Source of the DNA: Flectobacillus roseus
GTDB taxonomy: Bacteria > Bacteroidota > Bacteroidia > Cytophagales > Spirosomataceae
Strand: one strand, 5' to 3'
DNA length: 64,000 nucleotides
NCBI RefSeq assembly: GCF_030056665.1
Contig: NZ_JASHIG010000013.1
This document shows, in pieces, positions 17,201 through 24,879 of the stretch. Position 1 is the stretch's first letter. Each line of letters opens with the position of its first letter. Below the pieces are notes generated by a model that was not told where the DNA came from, did not search any database, and saw only the letters and a program-made list of their open reading frames with translations. A program made the translations under genes and the position numbers.

Positions 17201-18532
17201 ATGAAAAAATGGAATACTTTTTCTCGAAAAGATTTTCTTAAAAACTCCACTTTAGCGCTTACAGGACTTTCTATGACTAAAGGACTGTCACAGAATATGA
17301 TGTCGTCCGACAGTACATTTCAGGTATTGGGGGGCAAATTGACTTATAAAAATGTTCGTCTCGAAACTGGATTTGAATACGAAGAAGGAGAGGTGATAGG
17401 GACTAAAACGGACTTATTTTTAGTCGAAATAGAAAACGGAAAAATTAGTAAAATAGCGCCCAATCAGCCTCAAGCAAAGGCGATTGATGCCAAAGGGCAT
17501 TTGATGTTACCGTCATTTCGAGATATGCACATTCATTTGGACAAAACGTTTTATGGAGATAAATGGCAGGCTACTCGGAAAAGAACCAATGGCGTAAAAG
17601 GAATGATTGCTTTAGAGCAAAAAATGTTGCCCGAACTTCTCAAAACTTCTACTCAAAAGGCCGAAAAACTGATTGAATTGCTACAATCGAAAGGAAGTAA
17701 TTTTGCTCGAAGCCATGTCAATATAGAACCTACCTCAAAACTTCAATCCTTAATAAACTTACAAAAAGCCCTTGAGAATAAGAAAAACACCTTTGGGGCT
17801 GAGCTCGTTGCATTTCCACAACATGGGGTGTTTTATACTGACTCAGTGCCTTTTTTGAAAGATGCCGCTCAAATGGATATTGATTTTATCGGTGGTGTCG
17901 ACCCATATACCATTGATGGAGCTATCGAAAAAACCATTGATTTCACCGTTCAGCTAGCGCTTGACAACAACAAAGGAATCGACATTCATTTACACGAATC
18001 GGGCGAATCGGGGCTTAAAACTGTTGAATATTTAATCCAAAAAGTCAACGAAAATCCTGTGCTCAAAGGCAAAACTTTTGTGAGTCATTGTTTTGTTTTA
18101 GGAAAATTAGAAAAAAACAAACAAGAAGAAGTGGCTGAAAAGTTGGGTGCTTCTCAAATCGGTATTGCCTCAACTATTCCCATTGGGTCGTTGATTATGC
18201 CTATTCCAACACTTTATAAATACCAAGTCAATGTAGTCACAGGAAATGACAGTATCGTAGATCATTGGAATACCTATGGCACAGGTAGCGTTTTACAAAA
18301 AGCCAATCTGATGGCACAATTGTACGGCTACAACACCGAATTTTTGCTTTCAAGAAGTCTCAAATTGGCCACTGGAAATATCCTTCCACTTAACGACCAA
18401 GGTCAACAACAATGGCCAAAGATAGGCGATAAGGCCAACATCGCTTTTGTCGATGCCAGTTGTTCGGCCGAAGCCGTGGCGCGAGTATCTCCTGTTACAT
18501 CTTTAGTGTTTGAAGGAAATGTGGTATATTAA
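17201..18532 (+). CDS. Secreted amidohydrolase, cytosine-deaminase-like
   Basis: The 443-aa protein has a twin-arginine-like leader (SRKDFLKNSTLALTGLS). It shows the metal-dependent amidohydrolase layout: the first metal motif HIHLDKTFYG near residue 110, RSHVNIEP, a central DIHLHESGESG, then VSHCF, and the C-terminal catalytic Asp region TGNDSIVDHW. HLDKTFYG and the overall order are those of the cytosine deaminase / N-isopropylammelide hydrolase subgroup. The physiological substrate is uncertain. It is flanked by terminators and repeats and looks monocistronic. Confidence 0.82.
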   Translation: MKKWNTFSRKDFLKNSTLALTGLSMTKGLSQNMMSSDSTFQVLGGKLTYKNVRLETGFEYEEGEVIGTKTDLFLVEIENGKISKIAPNQPQAKAIDAKGHLMLPSFRDMHIHLDKTFYGDKWQATRKRTNGVKGMIALEQKMLPELLKTSTQKAEKLIELLQSKGSNFARSHVNIEPTSKLQSLINLQKALENKKNTFGAELVAFPQHGVFYTDSVPFLKDAAQMDIDFIGGVDPYTIDGAIEKTIDFTVQLALDNNKGIDIHLHESGESGLKTVEYLIQKVNENPVLKGKTFVSHCFVLGKLEKNKQEEVAEKLGASQIGIASTIPIGSLIMPIPTLYKYQVNVVTGNDSIVDHWNTYGTGSVLQKANLMAQLYGYNTEFLLSRSLKLATGNILPLNDQGQQQWPKIGDKANIAFVDASCSAEAVARVSPVTSLVFEGNVVY

Positions 18533-18859
18533 GTATGAGTGATGAGTTTTGAGTGTAATTTTATGATTAATAATATTTTACTTTGGTACTTTTTTAAGAA
18601 ATGGCTTTCACGTATGATAGGTATCACTTAAGACTATTGATTTTGCTAGAAAACTATTTTTATCGGTTTGCGCTACAAGAATACTGATTTCGAAAACGTT
18701 TGCGATAGTTAGTGGAAAAAAATCCTGGAAAATCTTTAAAAATCGTGATTACATAGTGCTACCTTAATGCCGAAGTATATGTTTTTCTATTCGTAGAAAA
18801 ATTTTCTTTTTGCATTATTCTCAGAAATATTCTATCTCCAATTACAAACCTAAATAGCC
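18533..18859. other. Gap before the xylanase with a lone iteron-like motif
   Basis: No gene is seen in these 327 bp. A 'gtgatgagttttgagtgtaa' simple motif follows the amidohydrolase stop. At 18699-18710 tttgcgatagtt matches exactly the 3' 12 bases of the iteron variants at 9221 and 9275 (with two following bases), preceded by cgaaaacg rather than ccgaatta. Whether this is chance or a Rep site is open. Confidence 0.35.
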
Positions 18860-19945
18860 TTGAAGAATTTCAACATACTTACAAAAACTTGTATTACGAC
18901 ACTCATCGTGGGTGTTCATACCTTCAGTTTTGCCCAAACACAAGGGCTCAAAGATTATTATCAATCCTACTTTCCTATTGGTGTGGCAGTAAATCAAAGA
19001 GTCATCACTAACGAGGCTGAAAGTAAATTGATTGTCCAAGAATTTAATAGCATTACGCCCGAAAATGCCATGAAAATGGGACCTATTCATCCCTCAGAAA
19101 ATGAATATAATTGGGCTCCCGTAGACGAAATGCTGGGATATGCTAAGATTCATGGTATGAAAATGCGAGGACATACGCTTTGCTGGCATAATCAAACGCC
19201 TGCATGGTTTTTTATGAAAGACGGCATGAAGGTTAGTAAAGCCCTTTTATTGGAGCGGTTGAAAGTTCATATTGGTATGATTATGTCTCGTTATCGTGGA
19301 CAAATTTATGCCTATGATGTAGTCAACGAAGCTGTGCCCGATGCAGGTACAGAAATGCTACGTCCGAGCCCATTTTTAGAAATCATTGGAGAAGAATACA
19401 TTGCCAAAGCTTTTGAGTATGCACACACTGCCGACCCTGCGGCACAGCTTTTCTACAATGATTACAATACCGAAAATCCTCAGAAAAGAGAAAAAATCTA
19501 TCAATTACTAAAAAAACTACTAGCTCAAGGTGTGCCTATTCACGGCGTTGGCTTGCAAGGTCACTGGTCTATTTATGAGCCTTCATATCAAGGATTGGAG
19601 GAGTCTATTAGGAAATTTTCTTCTTTGGGATTAAAGGTTCAAATCACAGAAATGGATGTCTCTGTTTTTCAAAAAGAGCATGAAAGTCGTGAAAAAACAG
19701 CCAAAGATAAGTTGGTGCTTACCGATGCGATTTTGCAAAAACAAGCCGAACATTATGGCAAAATGTTTGAAATTTTCAGGAAATACAAGTCTGTCATTAC
19801 AGGCGTTACCTTTTGGAATGTTGCGGACAATCGTTCTTGGCTAGACAATTTTCCCGTAAAAGGACGAAAAGATTATCCTTTGCTTTTTGATGAAAATTTT
19901 AAGCCAAAACCTGCTTATTTTAAGGTAATTGACTGGAAAAAATAA
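18860..19945 (+). CDS. Endo-1,4-beta-xylanase, glycoside hydrolase family 10
   Basis: The 361-aa enzyme cleaves internal beta-1,4 bonds of xylan. Catalytic residues are clear: acid/base Glu157 in YDVVNEAVPD and nucleophile Glu264 in QITEMDVSV. Also typical are TPENAMKMG and GHTLCWHNQTPAWFF. A signal peptide (residues about 1-25, ending FSFAQ) directs it out of the cytoplasm. The frame begins with TTG at 18860; no ATG gives the complete leader, so TTG is taken. It is a single-domain enzyme with no carbohydrate-binding module. Confidence 0.94.
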   Translation: MKNFNILTKTCITTLIVGVHTFSFAQTQGLKDYYQSYFPIGVAVNQRVITNEAESKLIVQEFNSITPENAMKMGPIHPSENEYNWAPVDEMLGYAKIHGMKMRGHTLCWHNQTPAWFFMKDGMKVSKALLLERLKVHIGMIMSRYRGQIYAYDVVNEAVPDAGTEMLRPSPFLEIIGEEYIAKAFEYAHTADPAAQLFYNDYNTENPQKREKIYQLLKKLLAQGVPIHGVGLQGHWSIYEPSYQGLEESIRKFSSLGLKVQITEMDVSVFQKEHESREKTAKDKLVLTDAILQKQAEHYGKMFEIFRKYKSVITGVTFWNVADNRSWLDNFPVKGRKDYPLLFDENFKPKPAYFKVIDWKK

Positions 19946-19967
19946 TATAAACTACTCAAGAAATATA

Positions 19968-20091
19968 AGTCATCCCGAATTGTAGAATTGGGATAGAAAC
20001 TATGCTAGATGTGATTTGGCTTAAGACGCAATTATTACGTCTCTATTAATGGGATGCAATTTTTTATATAATCACTCAATTCGGGATGACT
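19968..20091. repeat. Nested inverted repeats between xylanase and hip locus
   Basis: Outer arms agtcatcccgaattg (19968-19982) and caattcgggatgact (20077-20091) are perfect. Inside is aagacgcaattattacgtct, related to the perfect hairpin at 38723-38742. The structure lies between convergent genes and could end transcription from both sides. Confidence 0.55.
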
Positions 20092-20112
20092 CATGCTTGT
20101 ACGCGATAGCTA

Positions 20113-21087
20113 TTACCTTTTCAACTTATTCAATCGGGTTTGGTAAGCTTGCCAATAGCTTTTTTTAGTTTTTTCAGGTAAAAAAGAAGCTTCAATCAAT
20201 GATAAAACCTTTTCAGACTGATTGAGCATAAAAGTAAAAATCCTTTCTACCGTCTTTGCTGGAATTTGAGCTTCTTTTGCTAGAGTAAGAAACTGCTCAT
20301 GGATTTTTCCTTTTGCGATATTTTTGGGTAAAAGTCCTTCTTCCAGCGCAAAGTCGCCATCGTTGATATGCAGACGGCTATTCAGTAAATCATAAGCAGG
20401 GCTAAGTCTAAAATCTCCTAGTTCAGTTTCAATCAGGGAGAAGTTTTTATAATGCGCGTCTCCATTCGAAAACAAATAATTAAACAAGAGGAGTTTCCAG
20501 AGTTTAGGCGCTTCGATACTGTAAGCTGGCACATATTTTTTTAGAATGTGGAACAGCTCCAGATAATTGCCTTGGTATTTATAGTGAGCTCCGTGGGTTT
20601 GTGGGGTTCTTCCTGCCAACGAAGCAAAGTCCTCTTTCGCCCATTTGCTCCCATCTTTTTTCAAATCAAACCTTTTGGTCAAATAAGCAGGTTGTTCATT
20701 TTGGAAAAAAATTAAGGCATTTTCTGCAGTCTCTATTTCAAATACTTGTCGAGCCATTTGCATGGTCAAGTGTTCGTTGGCAGGCATTAGTGCCGTATTT
20801 TTCCCTGTCGATGGAGTAGGTTTTAAGATATAAGCTCCTCGTTCTCCTTCATTTACTAGTCGTAAACGATTTTTTTCTAATAGCACCGAAAATTTCTCCT
20901 GCACCCCCGATACTGATATTCTGGTATGGTTTTCTTGAAAAAGCTCATCCGTTTCAAGATTCCCCACAGGCGAAAGGTAGGGGAGAATCGGCGAAACTTT
21001 CCGACCCTCAAACATCCGATTCAAACACGTTTTACTATATGTGTCATGTCCCATAGCTAGTGTTCCTGGGCATCTGTCGAGTTGCAT
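20113..21087 (-). CDS. hipT: HipT-like Ser/Thr kinase toxin (HipA core without N-terminal domain)
   Basis: This 324-aa protein is the kinase part of HipA: glycine-rich loop RISVSGVQEKFSVLL, LTKRFDL, catalytic NYLFSNGDAHYKNFSL (Asp and Asn of the loop) and SPAYDLLN for metal binding. The HipA N-terminal subdomain is absent and encoded by the previous gene, as in the tripartite HipBST systems. The loop has Ser-x-Ser (Ser58 and Ser60 from ATG 21087), the position where HipT kinases autophosphorylate. A GTG at 21117 directly abuts the hipS stop and would add ten residues; I prefer ATG 21087 because it gives the typical short head before RCPGTL. The known HipT target is a tRNA synthetase; for this one it is unproven. 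Confidence 0.85.
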   Translation of the reverse strand: MQLDRCPGTLAMGHDTYSKTCLNRMFEGRKVSPILPYLSPVGNLETDELFQENHTRISVSGVQEKFSVLLEKNRLRLVNEGERGAYILKPTPSTGKNTALMPANEHLTMQMARQVFEIETAENALIFFQNEQPAYLTKRFDLKKDGSKWAKEDFASLAGRTPQTHGAHYKYQGNYLELFHILKKYVPAYSIEAPKLWKLLLFNYLFSNGDAHYKNFSLIETELGDFRLSPAYDLLNSRLHINDGDFALEEGLLPKNIAKGKIHEQFLTLAKEAQIPAKTVERIFTFMLNQSEKVLSLIEASFLPEKTKKSYWQAYQTRLNKLKR

Positions 21088-21117
21088 AAAATTGAAAAGA
21101 TAAAATTTGAAATTCAC

Positions 21118-21441
21118 CTATTGTAGTGCTTGCACGGTTACCGCCCCAATGCTATCGTGTCGGGCTGTAATCAACAGCAAACCAAAATAATCATCTGGGT
21201 CTATCCGCATTCGTTGGCAAACCGCCTGTTTATTTACACCTTCTGGAAGCATATTGTAAAAAAAAGGAAACAAAACTTCCGAGGCATGACATTGTGCCGT
21301 TTTGGGTAAAGTCAAACTCACAGAAGGTTTGCTATTATCTATAAACCACGCATCCAAATAGCAAAAAGTAAAGTTGCCTTTATCCTCTTGAGTTAAAATA
21401 CCCGCTAGCTGATTTTTATAAAAAACCTGTGCTTGTCTCAT
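21118..21441 (-). CDS. hipS: HipS-like small protein (HipA N-terminal subdomain)
   Basis: The 107-aa product corresponds to the N-terminal subdomain of HipA: it starts MRQAQVFYKNQLAGIL, has LLPEG-type residues in FYNMLPEGVNKQAV, and ends with DDYFGLLLITARHDSIGAVTV. It is complete with its own ATG and stop, 6 bp after the hipB gene and touching the hipT frame, so the split is a real gene order rather than a late frameshift. In HipBST of Escherichia coli O127 the HipS protein is the antitoxin, unlike classical HipBA; assigning that role here is by analogy. No HTH is present. Confidence 0.83.
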   Translation of the reverse strand: MRQAQVFYKNQLAGILTQEDKGNFTFCYLDAWFIDNSKPSVSLTLPKTAQCHASEVLFPFFYNMLPEGVNKQAVCQRMRIDPDDYFGLLLITARHDSIGAVTVQALQ

Positions 21442-21447
21442 ACCTTA

Positions 21448-21654
21448 CTACAGTTCTTTTATTTTGAAACACAATTCTAAACCCAAGGCATTGCCTAATT
21501 TTTGGAGAGTTTCGGCAGTTGGATTTCCCTTGCCACTTTCAAACTGCTTAAGTGTCCGCAGTCCGACTCCAGAGAGCTCTGCCAATGTCTCCTGAGTGAC
21601 TTGTAGCATTTCTCTTCTTTCTTTAATTGCTCTAATTAATGGTTGAAAGTGCAT
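21448..21654 (-). CDS. hipB: HipB-like HTH antitoxin/repressor
   Basis: The 68-aa protein is a compact XRE-type helix-turn-helix: LIRAIKERREMLQVTQETLA, ELSGVGLRTLKQFESGKGNP, then ETLQKLGNALGLELCFKI. It is the first gene of the minus-strand hipB-hipS-hipT operon and probably represses it. In three-gene systems HipB enhances neutralisation and gives DNA binding. The start ATG (21652-21654) lies inside a motif, aaagtgcatta, that is repeated in inverted orientation upstream, which would suit an operator. Length and spacing are normal. Confidence 0.86.
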   Translation of the reverse strand: MHFQPLIRAIKERREMLQVTQETLAELSGVGLRTLKQFESGKGNPTAETLQKLGNALGLELCFKIKEL

Positions 21655-21730
21655 TATACGGCTCTTTTATTAGGTAATTATTTTAGTATAAACAAAAATA
21701 TATAAAAAAGTGTACTGTAATGCACTTTTT
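21646..21730 (-). promoter_or_regulatory. Promoter and possible HipB operators of the hip operon
   Basis: On the minus strand, the -7 box TATTTTTG (21700-21693) fits TAnnTTTG. Upstream lies an inverted repeat aaaaagtg (21705-21712) and cacttttt (21723-21730). The motif aaagtgcatta appears at 21647-21657 on the plus strand and again at 21728-21718 on the minus strand, flanking the promoter. This suggests paired repressor sites; it is not verified. Confidence 0.5.
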
Positions 21731-21764
21731 ATGAAAAAAAATAAAGGCTATTTCTTAGGGCATA

Positions 21765-21910
21765 ATTAAGTTAGTGGGCAAAATAAGATTTAAGATTATG
21801 CTTTGGGCTTTCAGGTAACGGCTTTCGGCGGTGGGTAATAAAAAACATTTCAACACTCTTTGCCTTGTGCCTATGATAAAAAACTTAAATATAACTTTGC
21901 ACTAAAACTT
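21765..21910. repeat. Family B palindromic-ended element (copy 3, ~146 bp)
   Basis: Begins aattaagttagtgggcaaaa and ends aactttgcactaaaacttaa, same orientation as the copy at 16832. Shares gggctttcaggtaacggc in the middle but lacks the catggctgtggg part. Its far end is more diverged than in the others. Confidence 0.72.
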
Positions 21911-21970
21911 AAGTAATCGTGCAGAATTAGATTTGAGTTATGTGTTTAGGCGATAGGCAGAAGGCAAAGT
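21906..21970. repeat. Family B element fragment joined to a gene remnant
   Basis: aagtaatcgtgcagaatta then atttgagttatgtgtttagg and ggcagaaggcaaagt are the first 60 bases of the element in the opposite orientation. The rest of the element is absent: the sequence runs directly into the LytTR remnant at 21979. Confidence 0.68.
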
Positions 21971-21978
21971 ATACAAGC

Positions 21979-22103
21979 ATTCACAGAGGAATAATTCTTA
22001 ACAAAGACTACGCAAAAGAAGCCAAAAAAAATTAATAGTAAATTCAATATTACGCTGAATGATGCTAAAAATTCAAATCTTACCTCTGGGAAGAGTTATG
22101 CAG
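21979..22103 (+). pseudogene. Decayed 3' fragment of a LytTR response-regulator gene
   Basis: These 125 bases closely match 24633-24759 inside the LytTR gene downstream, for example attcacagagg, ataattcttaacaaaga and the identical block tacgctgaatgatgctaaaa followed by attcaaatcttacctctggg. The reading frame decodes IHRGIILNKDYAKEAKKN and then meets TAA TAG, with a small deletion relative to the intact gene. It has no start and ends abruptly before the homologous stop. It is a remnant of a duplicated regulator, lying immediately upstream of the kinase gene paired with the intact regulator. Confidence 0.8.
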
Positions 22104-22195
22104 TTTACAGCCCTATTTTGCAGTTCACAAGAAACCTATTTTTACCGAATATCTATTGTGGTTGTTTTGTGATATAAATATCTAAATTTACTATC

Positions 22196-24025
22196 ATGAA
22201 AAAACTACAGTACTTATTAGTTTTTCTTATTTGGGGAATGCCTTGCTTTCCTCAAGAATTGGAAAAACTTCCTGCAAAACCTTGGGAAGAGATTGTCGAA
22301 ATGAACTCTTTTCAAGACAGTCCATTAATTCGAGATAAATGGTACACTGATTTAAAAGTAAAATTGGTGGGGAATTATTCTAAGGAAGACTCGATAACTA
22401 TCTCTACTATCTTAAAAAAGTTAGATGCTTTAACCGAGACAATATCAATTAACCTTGCAAAGTCAGAGAAACCTAATTTTATCATTGAATTTTCAGATAA
22501 ACACAAGGGGCTAAATAGTTGCTCATCCAGTAAAACTAATAAGGGTTATAGCAGTGTGGAACTCTACGTCGACAAGACCAACAAAACGGATGTAGAAATT
22601 AGGCAGTCTCTAGAATCACGAATTGCAAAATTGTTGGTTGGAAGTTGTTTTACTAATTTTCCATCAATAGAGAAAAGAAACAGTATTTTTAACTCACTTG
22701 TTGAATCGTCCAATGAAAATATTCCTTTGAATGAAGAAGACAAGGCAATCATTAAAGAAATTTATAGAAAAGGTTTCGAAGAAAGACTGGTAAAAGCAGA
22801 TAATCAATTTAAAGACAGCGTATTAAAAAAGATTGATGATGCTAAAATCGCAAGCAGAGACCGTTCTTTATGGTGGGTAAGAAACCCCATAGCTGTTATA
22901 TTTTTACCTGCGCTACTATTGGTATTGTTAAGTCTGTTTGTCACTCATAAAATTTATCAATCAATAAGCGTTAAAACAAAGAAAGATTGGCTTCAGTTTG
23001 GTATTGTGTCCATAGTAGCCTTGCTATTGGCTGATATAATAATTGTATTCTGTATTTCTTTTTATGATTTTTTAACCATGCCAGATGATTCACGGATTTA
23101 TAGAAGTGAGCCATTTTTACCGACCACTTTGTTACTAGCAATAGCATTTCCCTTTCTCTATTTGTTTCGTTTTATTGAGTTGAAAATTCAAAAAACAGTA
23201 AAGAACATAATAGCAAAAACTGGATTAATCTTTTTATCAACTGGATTTTTGCCTTTTGGATGTTTGTTAGTTTTCTTTTTTATCTTGAAAAATACACTCA
23301 ATTACCGACAAGATTATTTAGTTTTATCTCAAATATTTTTACTACTAATGGCAATTGCATCGCTCAGGGCATTAATAGGTTACTTTATCTTTAAGGAAAG
23401 AAACTTAATCATAGAAAATGAAACAAAGCTGGCCAATTTGAGAGAACTAAAAGCGAAAGCCGAATTAAAATCGTTACAATCTCAAATCAATCCTCATTTC
23501 TTGTATAATTCTTTAAACTCCATTGCTAGTTTAGCACCAATAGATGCGCTGAAAACTCAAAAAATGGCACATTCTTTATCGGATTTGTTTAAATATTCCA
23601 TCAACCGAAAAGATAAAAAAACGAGTACTGTTCATGATGAAGTGGAAATGGTAAAAACCTATTTAGACATCGAGAAAATTCGTTTTGGTGAGCGTTTGCA
23701 ATTTACCGTAATGGTCGATAGTGATTTAGAAGACCATGAAATTCCCTTATTTTTAATTCAACCACTAGTGGAAAATGCCGTTAAACATGGGATTTCAAGA
23801 AACGAAGGTATAGGTGAAATTGAATTACAAATTGTGAAAGAACAAAATGAGATGAAGATTTCAGTACGTGATAATGGCCCTGATTTTCCTGAAGGTTTAT
23901 TAAGTGGTCATGGCTTACAAACGGTTTTTGATTTGTTGCGATTAACCTATGGGAACAATGCCACTTTAAATTGGACAAATACACCACTAAAGATGATTAC
24001 TATTACGATTCCAGAAGCTATTTAA
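22196..24025 (+). CDS. LytS-type sensor histidine kinase
   Basis: The 609-aa kinase begins with a signal-like segment (MKKLQYLLVFLIWGMPCF) and a periplasmic region of about 200 residues. Five hydrophobic membrane segments follow between residues about 230 and 400. The C-terminus has the His_kinase domain of the LytS family with QINPHFLYNSLNSIASL (His434) and an ATPase domain with PLVENAVKHGI and VRDNGPDFP. It is one base before the LytTR regulator, forming a standard two-gene system. The long extracytoplasmic domain is not one I recognise; it has a lone pair of Cys residues around residues 108 and 151. Confidence 0.9.
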   Translation: MKKLQYLLVFLIWGMPCFPQELEKLPAKPWEEIVEMNSFQDSPLIRDKWYTDLKVKLVGNYSKEDSITISTILKKLDALTETISINLAKSEKPNFIIEFSDKHKGLNSCSSSKTNKGYSSVELYVDKTNKTDVEIRQSLESRIAKLLVGSCFTNFPSIEKRNSIFNSLVESSNENIPLNEEDKAIIKEIYRKGFEERLVKADNQFKDSVLKKIDDAKIASRDRSLWWVRNPIAVIFLPALLLVLLSLFVTHKIYQSISVKTKKDWLQFGIVSIVALLLADIIIVFCISFYDFLTMPDDSRIYRSEPFLPTTLLLAIAFPFLYLFRFIELKIQKTVKNIIAKTGLIFLSTGFLPFGCLLVFFFILKNTLNYRQDYLVLSQIFLLLMAIASLRALIGYFIFKERNLIIENETKLANLRELKAKAELKSLQSQINPHFLYNSLNSIASLAPIDALKTQKMAHSLSDLFKYSINRKDKKTSTVHDEVEMVKTYLDIEKIRFGERLQFTVMVDSDLEDHEIPLFLIQPLVENAVKHGISRNEGIGEIELQIVKEQNEMKISVRDNGPDFPEGLLSGHGLQTVFDLLRLTYGNNATLNWTNTPLKMITITIPEAI

Positions 24026-24026
24026 T

Positions 24027-24791
24027 ATGAACAAACGCTATTCTACCATCATTATTGACGACGAAGCGCCAGCCAGACTAGGTTTACTTAACTTACTTAA
24101 AGAATTTCCCGAAACTTTTGATGTGATAGATGTAGCACAAAACGGAAGGGAGGCACAGCAAAAAATTGAAGCATTAAATCCAGATATTATATTTTTAGAC
24201 ATTGAAATGCCTAGCTGTACAGGGTTTGAATTATTGGCACGTTTACAAACTATCCCAATGGTTATCTTCTGTACGGCTTACGATCAATATTCTTTAGAGG
24301 CTTTCGAAACCAACAGTATCGATTATTTGGTCAAACCCGTTAAATTAGAGCGTATTGAAAAAACCGTTCAGAAATTAAAAAACTTTCATATTAAAAGTTC
24401 TTCCGACGAGCTTCTCAAAGTTTTACAAGAGATTACACATCGAAAAGACCAAAAAAGAATAACTTCTATTACGGTCAAAAAAAACGATAAAATCATTTTT
24501 ATAAAACTCGATGACGTATCTTATTTTGAAGCTGGTAGTAATTATACAAGCATCCACTCAGAAATAGGAGTGTTTTTAAGTACAGAAACGATAGTAAGCT
24601 TAGAAAACAAATTGCCAGATAATTTTTTACGTATTCACAGAGGGATAATTCTTAACAAAGATTATATCAAAGAAGCCCAGAAATATTTCAACAGTAAATA
24701 CATCATTACGCTGAATGATGCTAAAAATTCAAATCTTACCTCTGGGAGGAGTTATGCAGAAAGTATAAAAACTAATCTAGGATTTTGTTAG
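24027..24791 (+). CDS. LytTR-family response regulator
   Basis: The 254-aa regulator has a receiver domain with acidic DDE at 11-13, Asp58 in FLDIEMPS and Lys in VKPVKLERIEK, followed by a LytTR DNA-binding domain starting near residue 148 (KRITSITVKKNDKIIFI) and including FLRIHRGIILNKDYI. It receives phosphate from the kinase encoded one base upstream. Part of its 3' half is duplicated as a decayed fragment at 21979-22103. A bidirectional terminator follows. Confidence 0.93.
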   Translation: MNKRYSTIIIDDEAPARLGLLNLLKEFPETFDVIDVAQNGREAQQKIEALNPDIIFLDIEMPSCTGFELLARLQTIPMVIFCTAYDQYSLEAFETNSIDYLVKPVKLERIEKTVQKLKNFHIKSSSDELLKVLQEITHRKDQKRITSITVKKNDKIIFIKLDDVSYFEAGSNYTSIHSEIGVFLSTETIVSLENKLPDNFLRIHRGIILNKDYIKEAQKYFNSKYIITLNDAKNSNLTSGRSYAESIKTNLGFC

Positions 24792-24805
24792 TGATAAATG
24801 ACTCA

Positions 24806-24845
24806 ATAAAAAAGCCACAAATGAATCTCTTTGTGGCTTTTTTAT
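24806..24845. terminator. Bidirectional terminator
   Basis: aaaaaagccacaaa (24808-24821) and tttgtggctttttt (24830-24843) form a perfect 14-bp stem with an A-run on one side and a T-run on the other. It lies between the LytTR gene (plus) and the convergent fucosidase (minus). Confidence 0.92.
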
Positions 24846-24879
24846 GAATTAGTAGTTTGTGTTTTTGTTATACTCGACG

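Noticed and set aside
20113..21441. hipS and hipT as one hipA gene split by a sequencing error
   Set aside because: Both have fitting starts and stops, no homopolymer lies at the junction, and the order equals known HipBST loci. A very recent split is not fully excluded.
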